A stretch of 64,000 nucleotides of DNA from Halohasta salina (GCF_024178165.1 NZ_JAMZIE010000001.1:186001-250000), one strand, 5' to 3'; shown: positions 42,521 to 51,865, counted from the first letter of the stretch. A program made the numbers and translations. Notes: generated by a model from the letters alone, not told the origin.

Positions 42521-44431
42521 CTACTCGCCGCCGAACCGGTAGCCGGGGACCGATCGACAGCGGTCCGGTAGCTTCGCGGCGGCCTCTCGGAGTTCGTCGA
42601 CGGCTGATCGTTCCAGTCGGTCGGAAGCGACCAGCAGCTCGACCGGCTGCTCGCCCAGCGGGACGAACTCCATGCCGAGCCGTTCGGCCGTCGACCGGAG
42701 GCCGAGACCGGCGTCACCCCGGTCGTCGTCGACCCGGCGGGCCGGGGTCTCGACCGCATCGACCGCCGATTCGAAGCCCGCGATCGCCTCGACGATGTCG
42801 TGTCGGGAGACGCCCCGATCGTCGGCCAGCGCCGCGACCGCATTCGAGAGGCTCGTCCGGAGTCCCGAGGCCGTCCCGCGGTTGACGAGCCGGAGGTCGC
42901 GGTCGACGAGGTCGGCGAGCCCCGAGACGTCGGCGGGGTTGCCGGCGGGGACGACCAGCCCCCACTCGCGGTGCCACCGGGCGACAGAGACGGCATCGAC
43001 GTCGTCGGCTGGGCCGGCGACGACCGCGAAATCCGGCAATCCATCGCGGAGCCGCGCCAGCCCTGCCCGGCTGCCGTAGGGGAGGTACCGCGGCGTGTCG
43101 AGGGCATCGAGGAGTCGGTCGACGGCGGGGTCGTCCTCGCCGATCCCCAGCAGCGACGGGGGGCTGACGTCCGCCGAGAACAGCCGGACGGTTACCGACT
43201 CGCCGGCAGACAGGTAGTCGGTATCCGGGTCGATCGGGACCACGCCGTCGGCGGCGACGAGGCTGGTGGTCGCCCCCGATCCCTTGTCGACCGGGTAGAC
43301 GAGCCGGCGTTCGCCAGCGTCGGCGACCCCGACTGCAAGCAGCCGGAGCCGTCCGCTCTCCGAGCGGGCCTCGACGGCCAACTCGCCGTCGATGGTGGCG
43401 CTCGCGGGCTCGGGGCGGCCGGCGGCCTCGCGGATCGCCGGCGCGACGAACATCCGGAAGATCGTCAGCGCCGAGACCGGGTAGCCCGGCAGCCCGATGT
43501 AGGCCGACTGCCCGCCGTCGGCGCGGTTGAGCCGGCCGACGAGCATCGGTTTGCCGGGTTTGACCGACACCCCGTGGCACAGCAGCTCACCCCTGTCTTC
43601 GATCACCTCGTAGATCACGTCGACCGCGCTCGCAGAGGTCGACCCCGAGGAGACCACCAGATCACACTCCTCGGCGGCCGTGCGGAGCAGCCGTTCCAAC
43701 TCCTCGTAGTCGTCACCGGCGTGGGGGTAGACGACCGGTTCGCCGCCGGCGGCCTCGACGCCCGCGGCGATACTGTTGCTGTTGACGTCGTAGATCTCCC
43801 CGCGGCTGCTGTCGAGGTCTTCGCCCGGCCGAACGAGTTCCTCGCCCGTCGAGACGATCCCGACCCTCGGGGCGGCCCGCACCGGCACCGCGTCGACGCC
43901 GAGCGCCGACAGCAGCCCGATCTCCCGGGGCGTCAGCCGGCGGCCCGCACCGAGGGCCCGCGAGCCGGCGGCGATGTCGGCTCCCGCGGTCATCACGTTG
44001 TCGCCCGGGGCGACCGCATCGCGGATCTCGATCGTCGTCCCGTCGTCGACCTCGATCTCTTCGGTCCGCTCGACGACCACCACCGCGTCGGCCCCCTCGG
44101 GGAGGACTGCGCCCGTCGAGACCTCGGCGCACTCGCCGGGGTCGACGGTCACCGTGGGAGCCTCGCCGGCGTGGACCGCGCCGGCCAGCGCCAGCCGCTC
44201 GGGGGCCGCCTCGCCCGCCCCGAACGTATCGCGGGCCCGGACGGCATAGCCGTCCATCGACGCCCGGTCGAACCCCGGCACGTCGACCTCCGCGTCGACG
44301 CGCTCGGCAAGCACCCGGCCGCGGGCCGCCCGGAGGTCGACCGTCTCGGTGCCGCCGCCGAGTGCGAGCCCGTCGATCGCTGCCCGAACCTCCTCCGGGT
44401 CGGCCAGCGTGCGGAACTCCTTGCGGCTCAT
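42521..44431 (-). CDS. moeA: MoeA-like molybdopterin enzyme fused to a substrate-binding-like domain
   Basis: 636 residues. Residues ~1-400 are MoeA: 'GFDRASMDGYAVRARDTFGAG', 'AVLPEGADAVVVVERTEEI', 'VVSSGSTSAS' and 'LGLPGYPVSALTIFRMFV'. Residues ~430-636 resemble a periplasmic-binding-protein fold ('LVVPAGNPADVSGLADLVDRDLRLVNRGTASGLR', the 'FxNRxxGSGTR' motif), a known MoeA-linked domain thought to sense molybdate or substrate. MoeA inserts molybdate into adenylylated molybdopterin. The start at 44431 follows the tandem repeat at the gene junction; the longer upstream frame contains repeat DNA. Confidence 0.87.
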   Translation of the reverse strand: MSRKEFRTLADPEEVRAAIDGLALGGGTETVDLRAARGRVLAERVDAEVDVPGFDRASMDGYAVRARDTFGAGEAAPERLALAGAVHAGEAPTVTVDPGECAEVSTGAVLPEGADAVVVVERTEEIEVDDGTTIEIRDAVAPGDNVMTAGADIAAGSRALGAGRRLTPREIGLLSALGVDAVPVRAAPRVGIVSTGEELVRPGEDLDSSRGEIYDVNSNSIAAGVEAAGGEPVVYPHAGDDYEELERLLRTAAEECDLVVSSGSTSASAVDVIYEVIEDRGELLCHGVSVKPGKPMLVGRLNRADGGQSAYIGLPGYPVSALTIFRMFVAPAIREAAGRPEPASATIDGELAVEARSESGRLRLLAVGVADAGERRLVYPVDKGSGATTSLVAADGVVPIDPDTDYLSAGESVTVRLFSADVSPPSLLGIGEDDPAVDRLLDALDTPRYLPYGSRAGLARLRDGLPDFAVVAGPADDVDAVSVARWHREWGLVVPAGNPADVSGLADLVDRDLRLVNRGTASGLRTSLSNAVAALADDRGVSRHDIVEAIAGFESAVDAVETPARRVDDDRGDAGLGLRSTAERLGMEFVPLGEQPVELLVASDRLERSAVDELREAAAKLPDRCRSVPGYRFGGE

Positions 44432-44490
44432 GGCTTCGCCTCCCATCTCCGGAGGCTCATGACTTTGCCTCCCCATGTCCGGAGGCTCAT
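44432..44490 (-). repeat. 30-base tandem repeat at the junction of the two moeA genes
   Basis: Minus strand: ATGAGCCTCCGGACATGGGG... (30 nt, 44461-44490) then a 29-nt near-copy (44432-44460), with partial further copies on both sides: each unit carries '(GT/GC)CATGAGCC'. Three ATGs result (44490, 44460, 44431). The original ATGA overlap of the two genes seems to have been duplicated so that the genes are now separated by 55 bases. Confidence 0.7.
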
Positions 44491-45710
44491 GACTTCGCCT
44501 CCCAGTCTTCCACTGCGACGCGGTCGCCGGCGGCGTACCCCTCCCGGTCCTCGGGGACGACGACCCAGCCGTCGGTCAGCGCGACGCTGGATAACACCCC
44601 GGCCCCGCCGGTCCGGGTCGGGGTGGCGATGAGTTCGCCGTCCTCGTGGTCGACTGCGACGCGGGCGAACGTCCGGGTGCCGGGCTCGCTGGGGAGCTTC
44701 CGTGCGAGGGTCGCCGCCCGACTCGGCAGGGGGTCGATCGGGAGGTGGCCCATCCGTTTGAGTGCCGGCCGGAGCAGTTGGACCGCCCCGACCAGACAGG
44801 AGACGGGATACCCCGGCAGCATGATCACCGGCGTCGACTCGACGACGCCGAACCCGACCGGGTGGCCGGGTTTGATACCGACACCGTGGACCAGCAGCTC
44901 CCCGAGGTCGTCGATTACCTCCGGTAGCAGGTCCCGCTGGCCGACCGACGAACCGCCGGTCGTGACGATGATGTCCTTGGTGAGGTCCCGCTGGATCGCT
45001 GCCCGGAGCGCCGACTCGTCGTCGGTGACGATGTTCCGGTAGGTCGCCTCGCCACCCCAGCGGGTGACCTGCCGGGCGACGGTCAGCCCGTTGGTCTCGA
45101 TGACTTCCCCCGGCTCGGGGTCGGCCTCGACGAGTTCCTCGCCGGTCGGGATCACGCCGACGGTCGGCTGCTCGTATACCTCGACCTCCCAGCGGCCGAC
45201 CGACCGCAGCAGGCCGAGATCCGAGGGCCGCAACCGGTGGCCCGGCTCGTAGAGCGGCTGGCCCGCGGCGACGTCTTCGCCGGTCTCGCCGACGTTCTCG
45301 CCGGCGGCGACCGGCTGTCTGACCGCGACCTGTTCGGCCTTGTCGTCGACCTGCTCGATTTTGACGACCGCGTCGGCCCCGTCGGGGAGTTCGCTGCCGG
45401 TGTGGACCCGGCTGGCAGCGCCGGGGTCGACTCCTGCGGTCCGGGGGACGGGTTCCAGCAGCGCCGGGGCGTGTCTGTCGGCCCCGAAGGTGTCTGCGGC
45501 CCGAACGGCGTAGCCGTCCATCGCCGCCCGATCGTAGCCCGGTACGGGATCGTCGGCGGTAACGGTGGTCCCAACGGCGCGGCCGTCGGCCATCCGAAGC
45601 GGGAGCTGCTCGGTTCGGTCGTGGGGAGCGACCGTCTCCAGAAGTCGCTGTCGGGCGGTCGACAGCCGAGTTCGATCCTTGAACCCGGAGTGTCGTCTCT
45701 CGTCTGCCAT
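44487..45710 (-). CDS. moeA: Molybdopterin molybdenumtransferase MoeA
   Basis: 407 residues, standard MoeA length. 'VPGYDRAAMDGYAVRAADTFGAD', 'SELPDGADAVVKIEQVDD', 'IVTTGGSSVGQRDLLPEVI' and 'IMLPGYPVSCLVGAVQLLRPAL' are the family motifs, including the PGxPxS segment binding molybdopterin. First gene of the two-gene operon with the fusion paralogue. Both products act at the final metal insertion step; division of labour (Mo versus W) is a possibility only. Confidence 0.92.
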   Translation of the reverse strand: MADERRHSGFKDRTRLSTARQRLLETVAPHDRTEQLPLRMADGRAVGTTVTADDPVPGYDRAAMDGYAVRAADTFGADRHAPALLEPVPRTAGVDPGAASRVHTGSELPDGADAVVKIEQVDDKAEQVAVRQPVAAGENVGETGEDVAAGQPLYEPGHRLRPSDLGLLRSVGRWEVEVYEQPTVGVIPTGEELVEADPEPGEVIETNGLTVARQVTRWGGEATYRNIVTDDESALRAAIQRDLTKDIIVTTGGSSVGQRDLLPEVIDDLGELLVHGVGIKPGHPVGFGVVESTPVIMLPGYPVSCLVGAVQLLRPALKRMGHLPIDPLPSRAATLARKLPSEPGTRTFARVAVDHEDGELIATPTRTGGAGVLSSVALTDGWVVVPEDREGYAAGDRVAVEDWEAKS

Positions 45711-45841
45711 ACCCTCCGTTTCGTCGCCGGACCCATAAGCCCGCGCGGTATCGCCACCGCGGCCGGTCGCTGCCCGCCACGGCCGTCCATTGCCCGCGAC
45801 CGACCGCGGGGTTTTTCGACCTCGCGTTCATACGTTTGAGT

Positions 45842-46204
45842 ATGTCTCCACTGCGTGATGCGCTTCGGGAGCTCCCCGATGCGGTGTTCGCGGACCTGTT
45901 GGAATCGGACGACGCCTACCGGCTCGTGCTCGACGTGCCGGGCGTGACCGCTGACACCGCCGACATCTTCGTCGACGGGAGCCGGCTGACCATCGAGGCT
46001 CGCCGGGAGAAGGATACCCCCGAGGCGTTCCGCTACGTCCGGGAGGACCGACCGCTGTTCCTCGACGCCGAGCTCCCGATCCCCCCGGAAGCCGACGGCG
46101 ACGACGCGCGTGCCGCGGTCGACCGCGGCGTCCTCGAGATCACGCTGCCGAAAACCGACGACGGGTCCGGGCAACCCATCCCGATCGACGACGCCGCGGA
46201 GTAG
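45842..46204 (+). CDS. Hsp20/alpha-crystallin small heat-shock protein
   Basis: About 120 residues. The alpha-crystallin core is 'YRLVLDVPGVTADTADIFVDGSRLTIEARRE' and 'FLDAELPIPPEADGDDARAAVDRGVLEITLPKTD' (the 'A-x-x-x-n-GVL' motif). ATP-independent holdase that binds unfolding proteins. A TTG six bases upstream is another possible start; ATG 45842 preferred. Stop codon directly abuts the GTG of the next gene. Confidence 0.9.
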   Translation: MSPLRDALRELPDAVFADLLESDDAYRLVLDVPGVTADTADIFVDGSRLTIEARREKDTPEAFRYVREDRPLFLDAELPIPPEADGDDARAAVDRGVLEITLPKTDDGSGQPIPIDDAAE

Positions 46205-47881
46205 GTGGTCACTCTGGTCTCTCTCCGCGCCTACTGGCGATTCGTCGTCGTCTTTTATCGCTTTTCGCCGCTGTTGTTCGCCTACCTTCGGGACCGCAAG
46301 CGGTTCCTCGTGTTCGGTCGGTCGAGACGCGTCACCACCGAGACCCAACTCGAACGCGCCGAGGTCCTGCTGGATACCCTGCTCACGCTGGGTCCGACGT
46401 TCATCAAGCTCGGCCAACTGCTGTCGACCCGTCCCGACATCCTCCCGAAGGCCTACATCGACGTGCTGTCGAGCCTGCAGGACGACGTGCCGCCGGCCCC
46501 GTGGGCCGAGTCGAAACAAGTCATTGAGGCCGAACTCGGGCCGGTCGAGGAGGTCTTCGACGAGTTCGACACCGAGCCGATCAGCGGGGCGAGCCTCGGG
46601 CAGGTGTATCTCGCGGTCTACGAGGGCGAGCAAGTAGCGGTCAAGATCCGTCGCCCCAACATCGAGTCGCTGGTCGAGGCCGACCTCCGGGTGCTGCGCT
46701 GGTCGGTGCCGATCCTCGTGCGGTTCCTCGGGGAGGGCCGAGCCTTCTCGCTGGACAACCTCACCGAGGAGTTCGCCAAGACGATCCGTCAGGAGATGGA
46801 TTACAGCCGCGAGCGTGACATCCTCGAAGAGATCCGCGGCAACTTCGGCGAGAATCGCGACATCCAGATCCCCCAACCGGTCGACGACGCCTGCGGGCCA
46901 CGGGTCCTGACGATGGAGTACCTGCCGGGCACCAAGATCACCGACATCGAGACCCTCGACGAGTTGGGGATCGACCGCACCGAACTGGCGACCAAACTCC
47001 AGCGGATCTACCTCCAGATGATCATTCAGGACGGCGTCTTTCACGCCGACCCCCACCCCGGCAATCTGGCGGTCGCGGAGGACGGGACGATCATCTTCTA
47101 CGACTTCGGGATGTCCAGCACGGTCGACCCCTTCATCCAGGAGAAGATCGTCGACTTCTATATCGCCGTCGCCAACCAAGATATCGACGCCATCCTCGAT
47201 ACGCTGGTCGACATGGGGACACTCAGCCCCACGGCCGACCGACAGGTAATGGGCGACGTGATGGAACTCGCGATCGCCGACGCTCGCGGCGACGATATCG
47301 AGCAGTACCGGGTCAACCAGATCATCGAGCAGGTCGAGTCGACGATCTACGAGTTCCCGCTCCGACTCCCCCGGAACCTCGCGCTCGTGTTACGGGTGGC
47401 GACGGTCGTCGAGGGAGTCTGTGTCACCCTCGATGAGGATTTCGACTTCATCTCGGTGGCCACCGACTACCTCTCGGAGGAGGGCTACCGCGAGGAGACG
47501 GCCAAGCGGCTGTTCGAAGAGGGCGGCCAGCAGGTCCAACGCACTGCTCAAGCGCTGTTTACCGTGCCGCCGAAGCTCGAACGCGTCCTCGATACGGTCG
47601 AACGGGAGAACCTCACGGTCAACGTTCAGATCGACGACGAAAACCACGTGCTGGACAAGCTCGCCAAGCGGATCTCCTACTCGATCATCGTCGCCGTCGG
47701 GCTGCTGTCGGCGTCGATCATCTACGCGTTCACAAACGAGTGGCGGATCTCGCTTGCGATCCTCGGACTGACGGTGCCGATGGTGTTTTTCCTCTACCGG
47801 TCGTTCAAGGAGCCTCGCGGGCTTCGCGCCCGGCCGCAGTTCACCCGGCAGAGCCTCCGGGAGCGTCGCGGCGACGACTGA
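46205..47881 (+). CDS. UbiB/ABC1-family atypical kinase
   Basis: 558 residues, GTG start immediately after the hsp20 stop. 'GPTFIKLGQLLSTRPDILP' is the invariant KxGQ element; 'ISGASLGQVYLAVYEGEQVAVKI' is the Ala-rich nucleotide loop, 'EMDYSRERD', 'DGVFHADPHPGNLAV' the catalytic region and 'IIFYDFGMSS' the DFG. Two C-terminal hydrophobic helices. In other organisms UbiB-type kinases extract or organise lipid quinone precursors. Substrate here unknown; the abutment with hsp20 suggests joint expression. Confidence 0.92.
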   Translation: MVTLVSLRAYWRFVVVFYRFSPLLFAYLRDRKRFLVFGRSRRVTTETQLERAEVLLDTLLTLGPTFIKLGQLLSTRPDILPKAYIDVLSSLQDDVPPAPWAESKQVIEAELGPVEEVFDEFDTEPISGASLGQVYLAVYEGEQVAVKIRRPNIESLVEADLRVLRWSVPILVRFLGEGRAFSLDNLTEEFAKTIRQEMDYSRERDILEEIRGNFGENRDIQIPQPVDDACGPRVLTMEYLPGTKITDIETLDELGIDRTELATKLQRIYLQMIIQDGVFHADPHPGNLAVAEDGTIIFYDFGMSSTVDPFIQEKIVDFYIAVANQDIDAILDTLVDMGTLSPTADRQVMGDVMELAIADARGDDIEQYRVNQIIEQVESTIYEFPLRLPRNLALVLRVATVVEGVCVTLDEDFDFISVATDYLSEEGYREETAKRLFEEGGQQVQRTAQALFTVPPKLERVLDTVERENLTVNVQIDDENHVLDKLAKRISYSIIVAVGLLSASIIYAFTNEWRISLAILGLTVPMVFFLYRSFKEPRGLRARPQFTRQSLRERRGDD

Positions 47882-47920
47882 CGGCCGGTTTTATTAGTTC
47901 GGCGCTCGGTTTGCAGACGC

Positions 47921-48613
47921 ATGATGCGGGGCGTTCGCCGGTTCGTCGACCGACGGCTCGATCCGACTACGGTGGTCGTCTGGCTGCTCGTCTTCGGCGG
48001 GATCTACGCGGTCACGCGGAACCTCGCGCTCCTCGCCGGACTCCTCACAGCCGTGGTCGTGACCGAGGCCGTCGACGTCCTCGACACCCATCCGGACGTC
48101 GACGAGCGCTGGGTAAAAGTCGGGTTGAGCGGGGTCCTGCTGATGGCTAGCAGCGTCTGGCTCTACGGCGAGTTCGAAACCCCACCCGCCGATCGCACGC
48201 TGTGGCTGCCGGCGGTCGCGATCGTCGGGAGTCTCTGGGTGGTGTTGGACGCCCGCGCCGATTTCGTCGAGGGGCGACAGTTCGCCGACCCCGAGGCCGT
48301 CGACGATCTCGATTCCGGCGAGGCGATGGTCGTCCTGCAGCACATCCAACTCGTTGCGCGGTCGCTCGCCGAGGAGCCCAAGACCGTCGAGGAACTCGCC
48401 GTCGACTGCGATCTTACCGTCTCACGGGTCCACGAGGCGATCGAGCTCGGGAGCCGTGACGACACGATCTATCCGATCGACCCCGCTGCCGACGAGCCGC
48501 GGTACGCGCTGGACGACCGGAAGGTAGGAACCAGCGGCGTCGGTCGACTGGCTGCCGGCGGCCTCAGTCGCCTCTTCGGTCGGCTGTTGCGGCCGTTCGT
48601 CGGCCTGTTCTAA
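47921..48613 (+). CDS. Membrane protein with winged-helix-like C-terminal region
   Basis: 230 residues. About four membrane segments in the first 115 residues ('TTVVVWLLVFGGIYAV', 'LALLAGLLTAVVV', 'VGLSGVLLMASSVWLY', 'WLPAVAIVGSLWVVL'), then a soluble region with 'VVLQHIQLVARSLAEEPKTVEELAVDCDLTVSRVHEAIELG', which looks like a winged helix-turn-helix. Possibly a membrane-tethered regulator. A 'ttttatta' TATA-like element sits ~30 bases upstream. Unrecognised family. Confidence 0.7.
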   Translation: MMRGVRRFVDRRLDPTTVVVWLLVFGGIYAVTRNLALLAGLLTAVVVTEAVDVLDTHPDVDERWVKVGLSGVLLMASSVWLYGEFETPPADRTLWLPAVAIVGSLWVVLDARADFVEGRQFADPEAVDDLDSGEAMVVLQHIQLVARSLAEEPKTVEELAVDCDLTVSRVHEAIELGSRDDTIYPIDPAADEPRYALDDRKVGTSGVGRLAAGGLSRLFGRLLRPFVGLF

Positions 48614-48615
48614 CC

Positions 48616-49989
48616 TCACCGCTTGCCGAGTGCCTCCTCGAAGACGCGCTGGGCGCGCTCGTAGGCCGCGTTCCGGTCGACGATCGGTTCGTCGTATTCA
48701 GGTGCCAACTCCTGTCGCTCCGCAGTCGAGAGGGTCGGCCAGTCGACGACCTTCCCCGCCGCCACCCCACGAAGTTCCGGCACGTACTCTTTGACGTACA
48801 CCGCGTCGTCGTCGTACTTCGCCATCTGCGCCACCGGATCGAAGATGCGCACGTCGACCGTATCAGTGCCCGTAGAGGCGATCCACTGCCAGTTGGCGCT
48901 GTTGTTGGCCGGGTCGTGGTCGACCAGTTTTTCGGCGAAGTAGTCGGCACCCTCTCGCCAGTCGACCAGCAGGTGTTTGGTCAGAAACGAGGCGACGTTC
49001 TGCCGCGGGCGGTTGTGAATATACCCTTCCTGATCGAGTTGGCGCATCCCGGCGTCGACCAGCGGGTAGCCCGTCTCGCCGCGTTTCCATGCCGCAAACG
49101 CCTCGGGGTCGTTCCGCCACGCGATGGGGTTCGGGATCTCCTTGTAGTTCTCGGTGGGGAGCGCCGGGTTGTTGTACAGCAGGTGGTAGTTCTGCTCGCG
49201 CCACGAGAGTTCGTAGCGGAACTTCTCGATGTTCCGCCGCTCGCTGTCGCTGCTGGCGGCGTCGTACCGCTCGGTCGCGTCGGCCCACAGCTCACGAACC
49301 CCGATCATTCCGGCCGCAATATAGGGCGAGAGCCGCGAGACCGCGCCGACGGGCTGGTCGACCGCGGCGGCCATCTCGTCGCGCGTGTCGTTGTACGTCT
49401 CGATCCCGTCGGCGAGGAACTGGTCGTACCGCGCTCTTGCGGCGGCGTGGCCCGCTTCGGGCAGCTCGATGTCGGCCTCGACTTCGGGAATCGTGGTGTC
49501 GTCGGTCACCTCGGCGAGGGCCTCGCTGTCCGGTGCCGCCGCGGGCGTCGGTTTTGCGACGGCCTGCCAGTCGTTGTAAAACTGGCTGTGGCTCGGATAC
49601 CGAGGCGCCAGCGCCGCGGGGTCGACCAGCGTGAGATCGGTCACTGCCTCGGTCGACAGCGCCTCGTCGACTTGCCGCTGGCGCTCGCGGCGGTGGGGTC
49701 GATAGTGACGGTTGTAGTAGACGCGGTCGGCGTCGTACTTCGCGGCGATGTCGTCGAGCACTGCGGCCGGCGTGCCCTCGCGGACGAGCAACTCCGAACC
49801 CAACTCACGGTAGCGGGCCCTGAGCCGTCGAAGGCCACGCAGTAGAAACGCCCGCTGTCGCGTCCCGAGTCGCTCGCGGAAGTCGGGGTCGACGACCGCT
49901 ACCGGAAGCGTGGTGTCGTCGGCCGCTGCCCGGGCAAGCCCCCGGTTGTCGGGAATCCTGAGATCCCGCCGGTGCCAGAAGAGGTGCAT
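48616..49989 (-). CDS. phr: Deoxyribodipyrimidine photolyase
   Basis: 457 residues from 'MHLFWHRRDLRIPDNRGL', the class I photolyase/cryptochrome start. 'RLSPYIAAGMIGVRELW', 'WREQNYHLLYNNP', 'GYPLVDAGMRQLDQEGYIHNRPRQNVASFLTKHLLVDWREGADYF' (hallmark) and 'NNSANWQWIASTGTD' with 'RIFDPVAQMAKYD' are FAD- and DNA-binding elements. Uses light to split cyclobutane dimers. Divergent from the lipoprotein gene at 50096. Confidence 0.93.
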   Translation of the reverse strand: MHLFWHRRDLRIPDNRGLARAAADDTTLPVAVVDPDFRERLGTRQRAFLLRGLRRLRARYRELGSELLVREGTPAAVLDDIAAKYDADRVYYNRHYRPHRRERQRQVDEALSTEAVTDLTLVDPAALAPRYPSHSQFYNDWQAVAKPTPAAAPDSEALAEVTDDTTIPEVEADIELPEAGHAAARARYDQFLADGIETYNDTRDEMAAAVDQPVGAVSRLSPYIAAGMIGVRELWADATERYDAASSDSERRNIEKFRYELSWREQNYHLLYNNPALPTENYKEIPNPIAWRNDPEAFAAWKRGETGYPLVDAGMRQLDQEGYIHNRPRQNVASFLTKHLLVDWREGADYFAEKLVDHDPANNSANWQWIASTGTDTVDVRIFDPVAQMAKYDDDAVYVKEYVPELRGVAAGKVVDWPTLSTAERQELAPEYDEPIVDRNAAYERAQRVFEEALGKR

Positions 49990-50095
49990 ACCGTACGGTG
50001 GGGCCGGAGGGTCATGAGTGGTCGGCTCCGGCGGCTGTGCGAACCGGATCAGCGACCGGACGAGCTTTTTCCGAGTGGGGGCCGTGGCGGTCCGT

Positions 50096-50635
50096 ATGAC
50101 ACGTCGTGTGGGCCGGTCGCGCCGACGCGTCGTCGCTGCCGTCGGGTTCGTCGCGGTGGGCCCACTCGCCGGCTGTGCCGACACCGACTCGTCGACCGCC
50201 AGCGAGACGTCGACTGACGCCGACTCGTCGACCCCCGATGACGCGGCGTCGACCGAGGCCGACGACCTCGACCTCCGGGAGGCCAACGTCACCGACGTTA
50301 CGGTGACCGACGACGGCGAGGACGTCGAGTTCAGTGTCGAACTCTATCACGACGACGACGGCGAGGACGGCTATGCCGACTGGTGGCAAATCGAGCGGCG
50401 CGACGGGACGCGACTTGGCCGCCGTGACCTCGCTCACGCCAACTCGACGGCCCCGTTCACACGCTCCGAGACGGTCGACGTACCGGGCGACGTCGACTGT
50501 GTCGTCGTTCGTGGCCACGACCGGACCCACGGTTACGGCGGGCGGGCGATGCTCGTCACGCTCGATTCGGGGGCGACCCAGGCGGTCGACCAAGGCTCCG
50601 AGCCCGACTCCTTCGAGGGCGTCGACTGTCCCTAA
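50096..50635 (+). CDS. Putative secreted lipoprotein with Asp/Ser-rich linker
   Basis: 179 residues from ATG 50096. A basic N-terminus with twin arginines ('RRVGRSRRRVVAAVGFVAVGPLAGC') ends in a lipobox, followed by a very acidic Ser/Thr/Asp linker and a globular domain ('VTVTDDGEDVEFSVELYHDDDGEDGYADWW...') with two Cys. Its stop codon directly abuts that of the convergent protease gene. Function unknown. Confidence 0.75.
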   Translation: MTRRVGRSRRRVVAAVGFVAVGPLAGCADTDSSTASETSTDADSSTPDDAASTEADDLDLREANVTDVTVTDDGEDVEFSVELYHDDDGEDGYADWWQIERRDGTRLGRRDLAHANSTAPFTRSETVDVPGDVDCVVVRGHDRTHGYGGRAMLVTLDSGATQAVDQGSEPDSFEGVDCP

Positions 50636-51865
50636 CTAGTAGATGTCGACCCCGAGGCTGTCGAGCACCGATCCGACGAACACCGCCCGCCGTAGCGGCC
50701 CGTCTTCGCGGGTGCCGAGGTGGACTCCCGCGACGAGATACCCCCCGTCGGTCGGCAGCAAGTAGGGCCCTCCGGAGTCGCCGCCGCCGCTGTGAATGTC
50801 GACGTCGAGTTCGCGGTAGCCGTTGTCGAACGTCCGGAGTTCGGTGAGTGTCCCCTCACATCGACCGGTGACCGCCCCCTGCCGGTAGATCGGCCGCTCC
50901 TCGGCGAGTGCGGTTTCGAGCAGCTCCCAGCTTGCAGTTCCCACGATCGGCCGCTCGGTGTAGCTGTCGCCGCCGGGTTCGGCGAGATACCGGCTCGGGT
51001 AGGTGTCGGTGTCGACCGCGGCAGCGGCGGCGTCGACTTCGGGGTCGTCGCGCCAGCCGACGGCGTGACACCGGCCGATGGCGTGAGGCCGTCGAGATTG
51101 GTAGAGCCGATCGCCGCGGATGTCGGCGGCGTCGGCGACCGTCCGACTCCGGAAGGTGTGGGCGGTCGTCACCACCACCGCCCGGCCGGCCCGGAGCCCG
51201 CGGAACCCCGTCGAGGCGATCTCGCCGAGCGCTTCGCTCCGGACGGCCGCCCCCATGGCGATCCCCTGCGAGCGGTACTGGGCGTCGGCGAACCGTCCGA
51301 TGCTGTCGACACACGCCCGTTCCGGGCTGATAGTGGGTCGGTCTCGAACCCGAATTTCGACCCCCGAAAGCCCCTCGGGAAGCCGATCGGCCGCCGCCGA
51401 CCGGACCGCCGACGCGACCGAGTCGACGCCGGCGGCCACCCGGTCGGTGTCGACCCCCTCGGGACAGTCGACGAACAGCCGCAGCCCATCGTCGGCGTAC
51501 TGGATACTGATTCCCACCGCTCCCACGTCGGCCGCCGTGCTGGCGGCCGAGTCGGCGTCGACGGACAACTCGGTGTCGAGATCGGCTACGTGGGCGCGAA
51601 GTTCGTCGACCAGCCCGCGCCCGGCGTCGACTGCGGCGGCGGTTGCGGCGTTGATCGCTGTCGTCTCGATCTCGTAGTCGGGTGACTCCTCGGGCCGGCT
51701 GCCGTCGTCGTACCGGGCCTGATCGACGACCCGATGGCCGCGCCGGATCCGGACCATCGACCCGTCTGCGGCCGACTCACCAACGGTCGATCCACGACTG
51801 ACGCCGGCGACCAGCGGCAGACTACCGGCTCCGAGAATCGTACGAAGGAACGCTCGGCGGTTCAT
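50636..51865 (-). CDS. Tat-exported trypsin-like serine protease homologue
   Basis: 409 residues. An N-terminal Tat signal ('MNRRAFLRTILGAGSLPLVAG') is followed by a ~200-residue region of unclear fold and a chymotrypsin-like domain: 'VVVTTAHTF' (the TAAH-type His motif) and 'IHSGGGDSGGPYLL' (the GDSGGP Ser motif with oxyanion Gly). A candidate catalytic Asp lies between them but is not certain. Probably cell-associated or secreted. Fully convergent (zero bases) with the lipoprotein gene. Confidence 0.8.
   Translation of the reverse strand: MNRRAFLRTILGAGSLPLVAGVSRGSTVGESAADGSMVRIRRGHRVVDQARYDDGSRPEESPDYEIETTAINAATAAAVDAGRGLVDELRAHVADLDTELSVDADSAASTAADVGAVGISIQYADDGLRLFVDCPEGVDTDRVAAGVDSVASAVRSAAADRLPEGLSGVEIRVRDRPTISPERACVDSIGRFADAQYRSQGIAMGAAVRSEALGEIASTGFRGLRAGRAVVVTTAHTFRSRTVADAADIRGDRLYQSRRPHAIGRCHAVGWRDDPEVDAAAAAVDTDTYPSRYLAEPGGDSYTERPIVGTASWELLETALAEERPIYRQGAVTGRCEGTLTELRTFDNGYRELDVDIHSGGGDSGGPYLLPTDGGYLVAGVHLGTREDGPLRRAVFVGSVLDSLGVDIY

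Noticed and set aside
44432-44490. Possible CRISPR-like array
   Set aside because: The repeats are directly tandem without unique spacers and only about two to three copies exist; a slippage duplication explains them.
45152-47179. 675-codon minus-strand frame opposite hsp20 and UbiB
   Set aside because: Spans two real plus-strand genes with unmistakable motifs; composition typical of antisense frames in GC-rich DNA.
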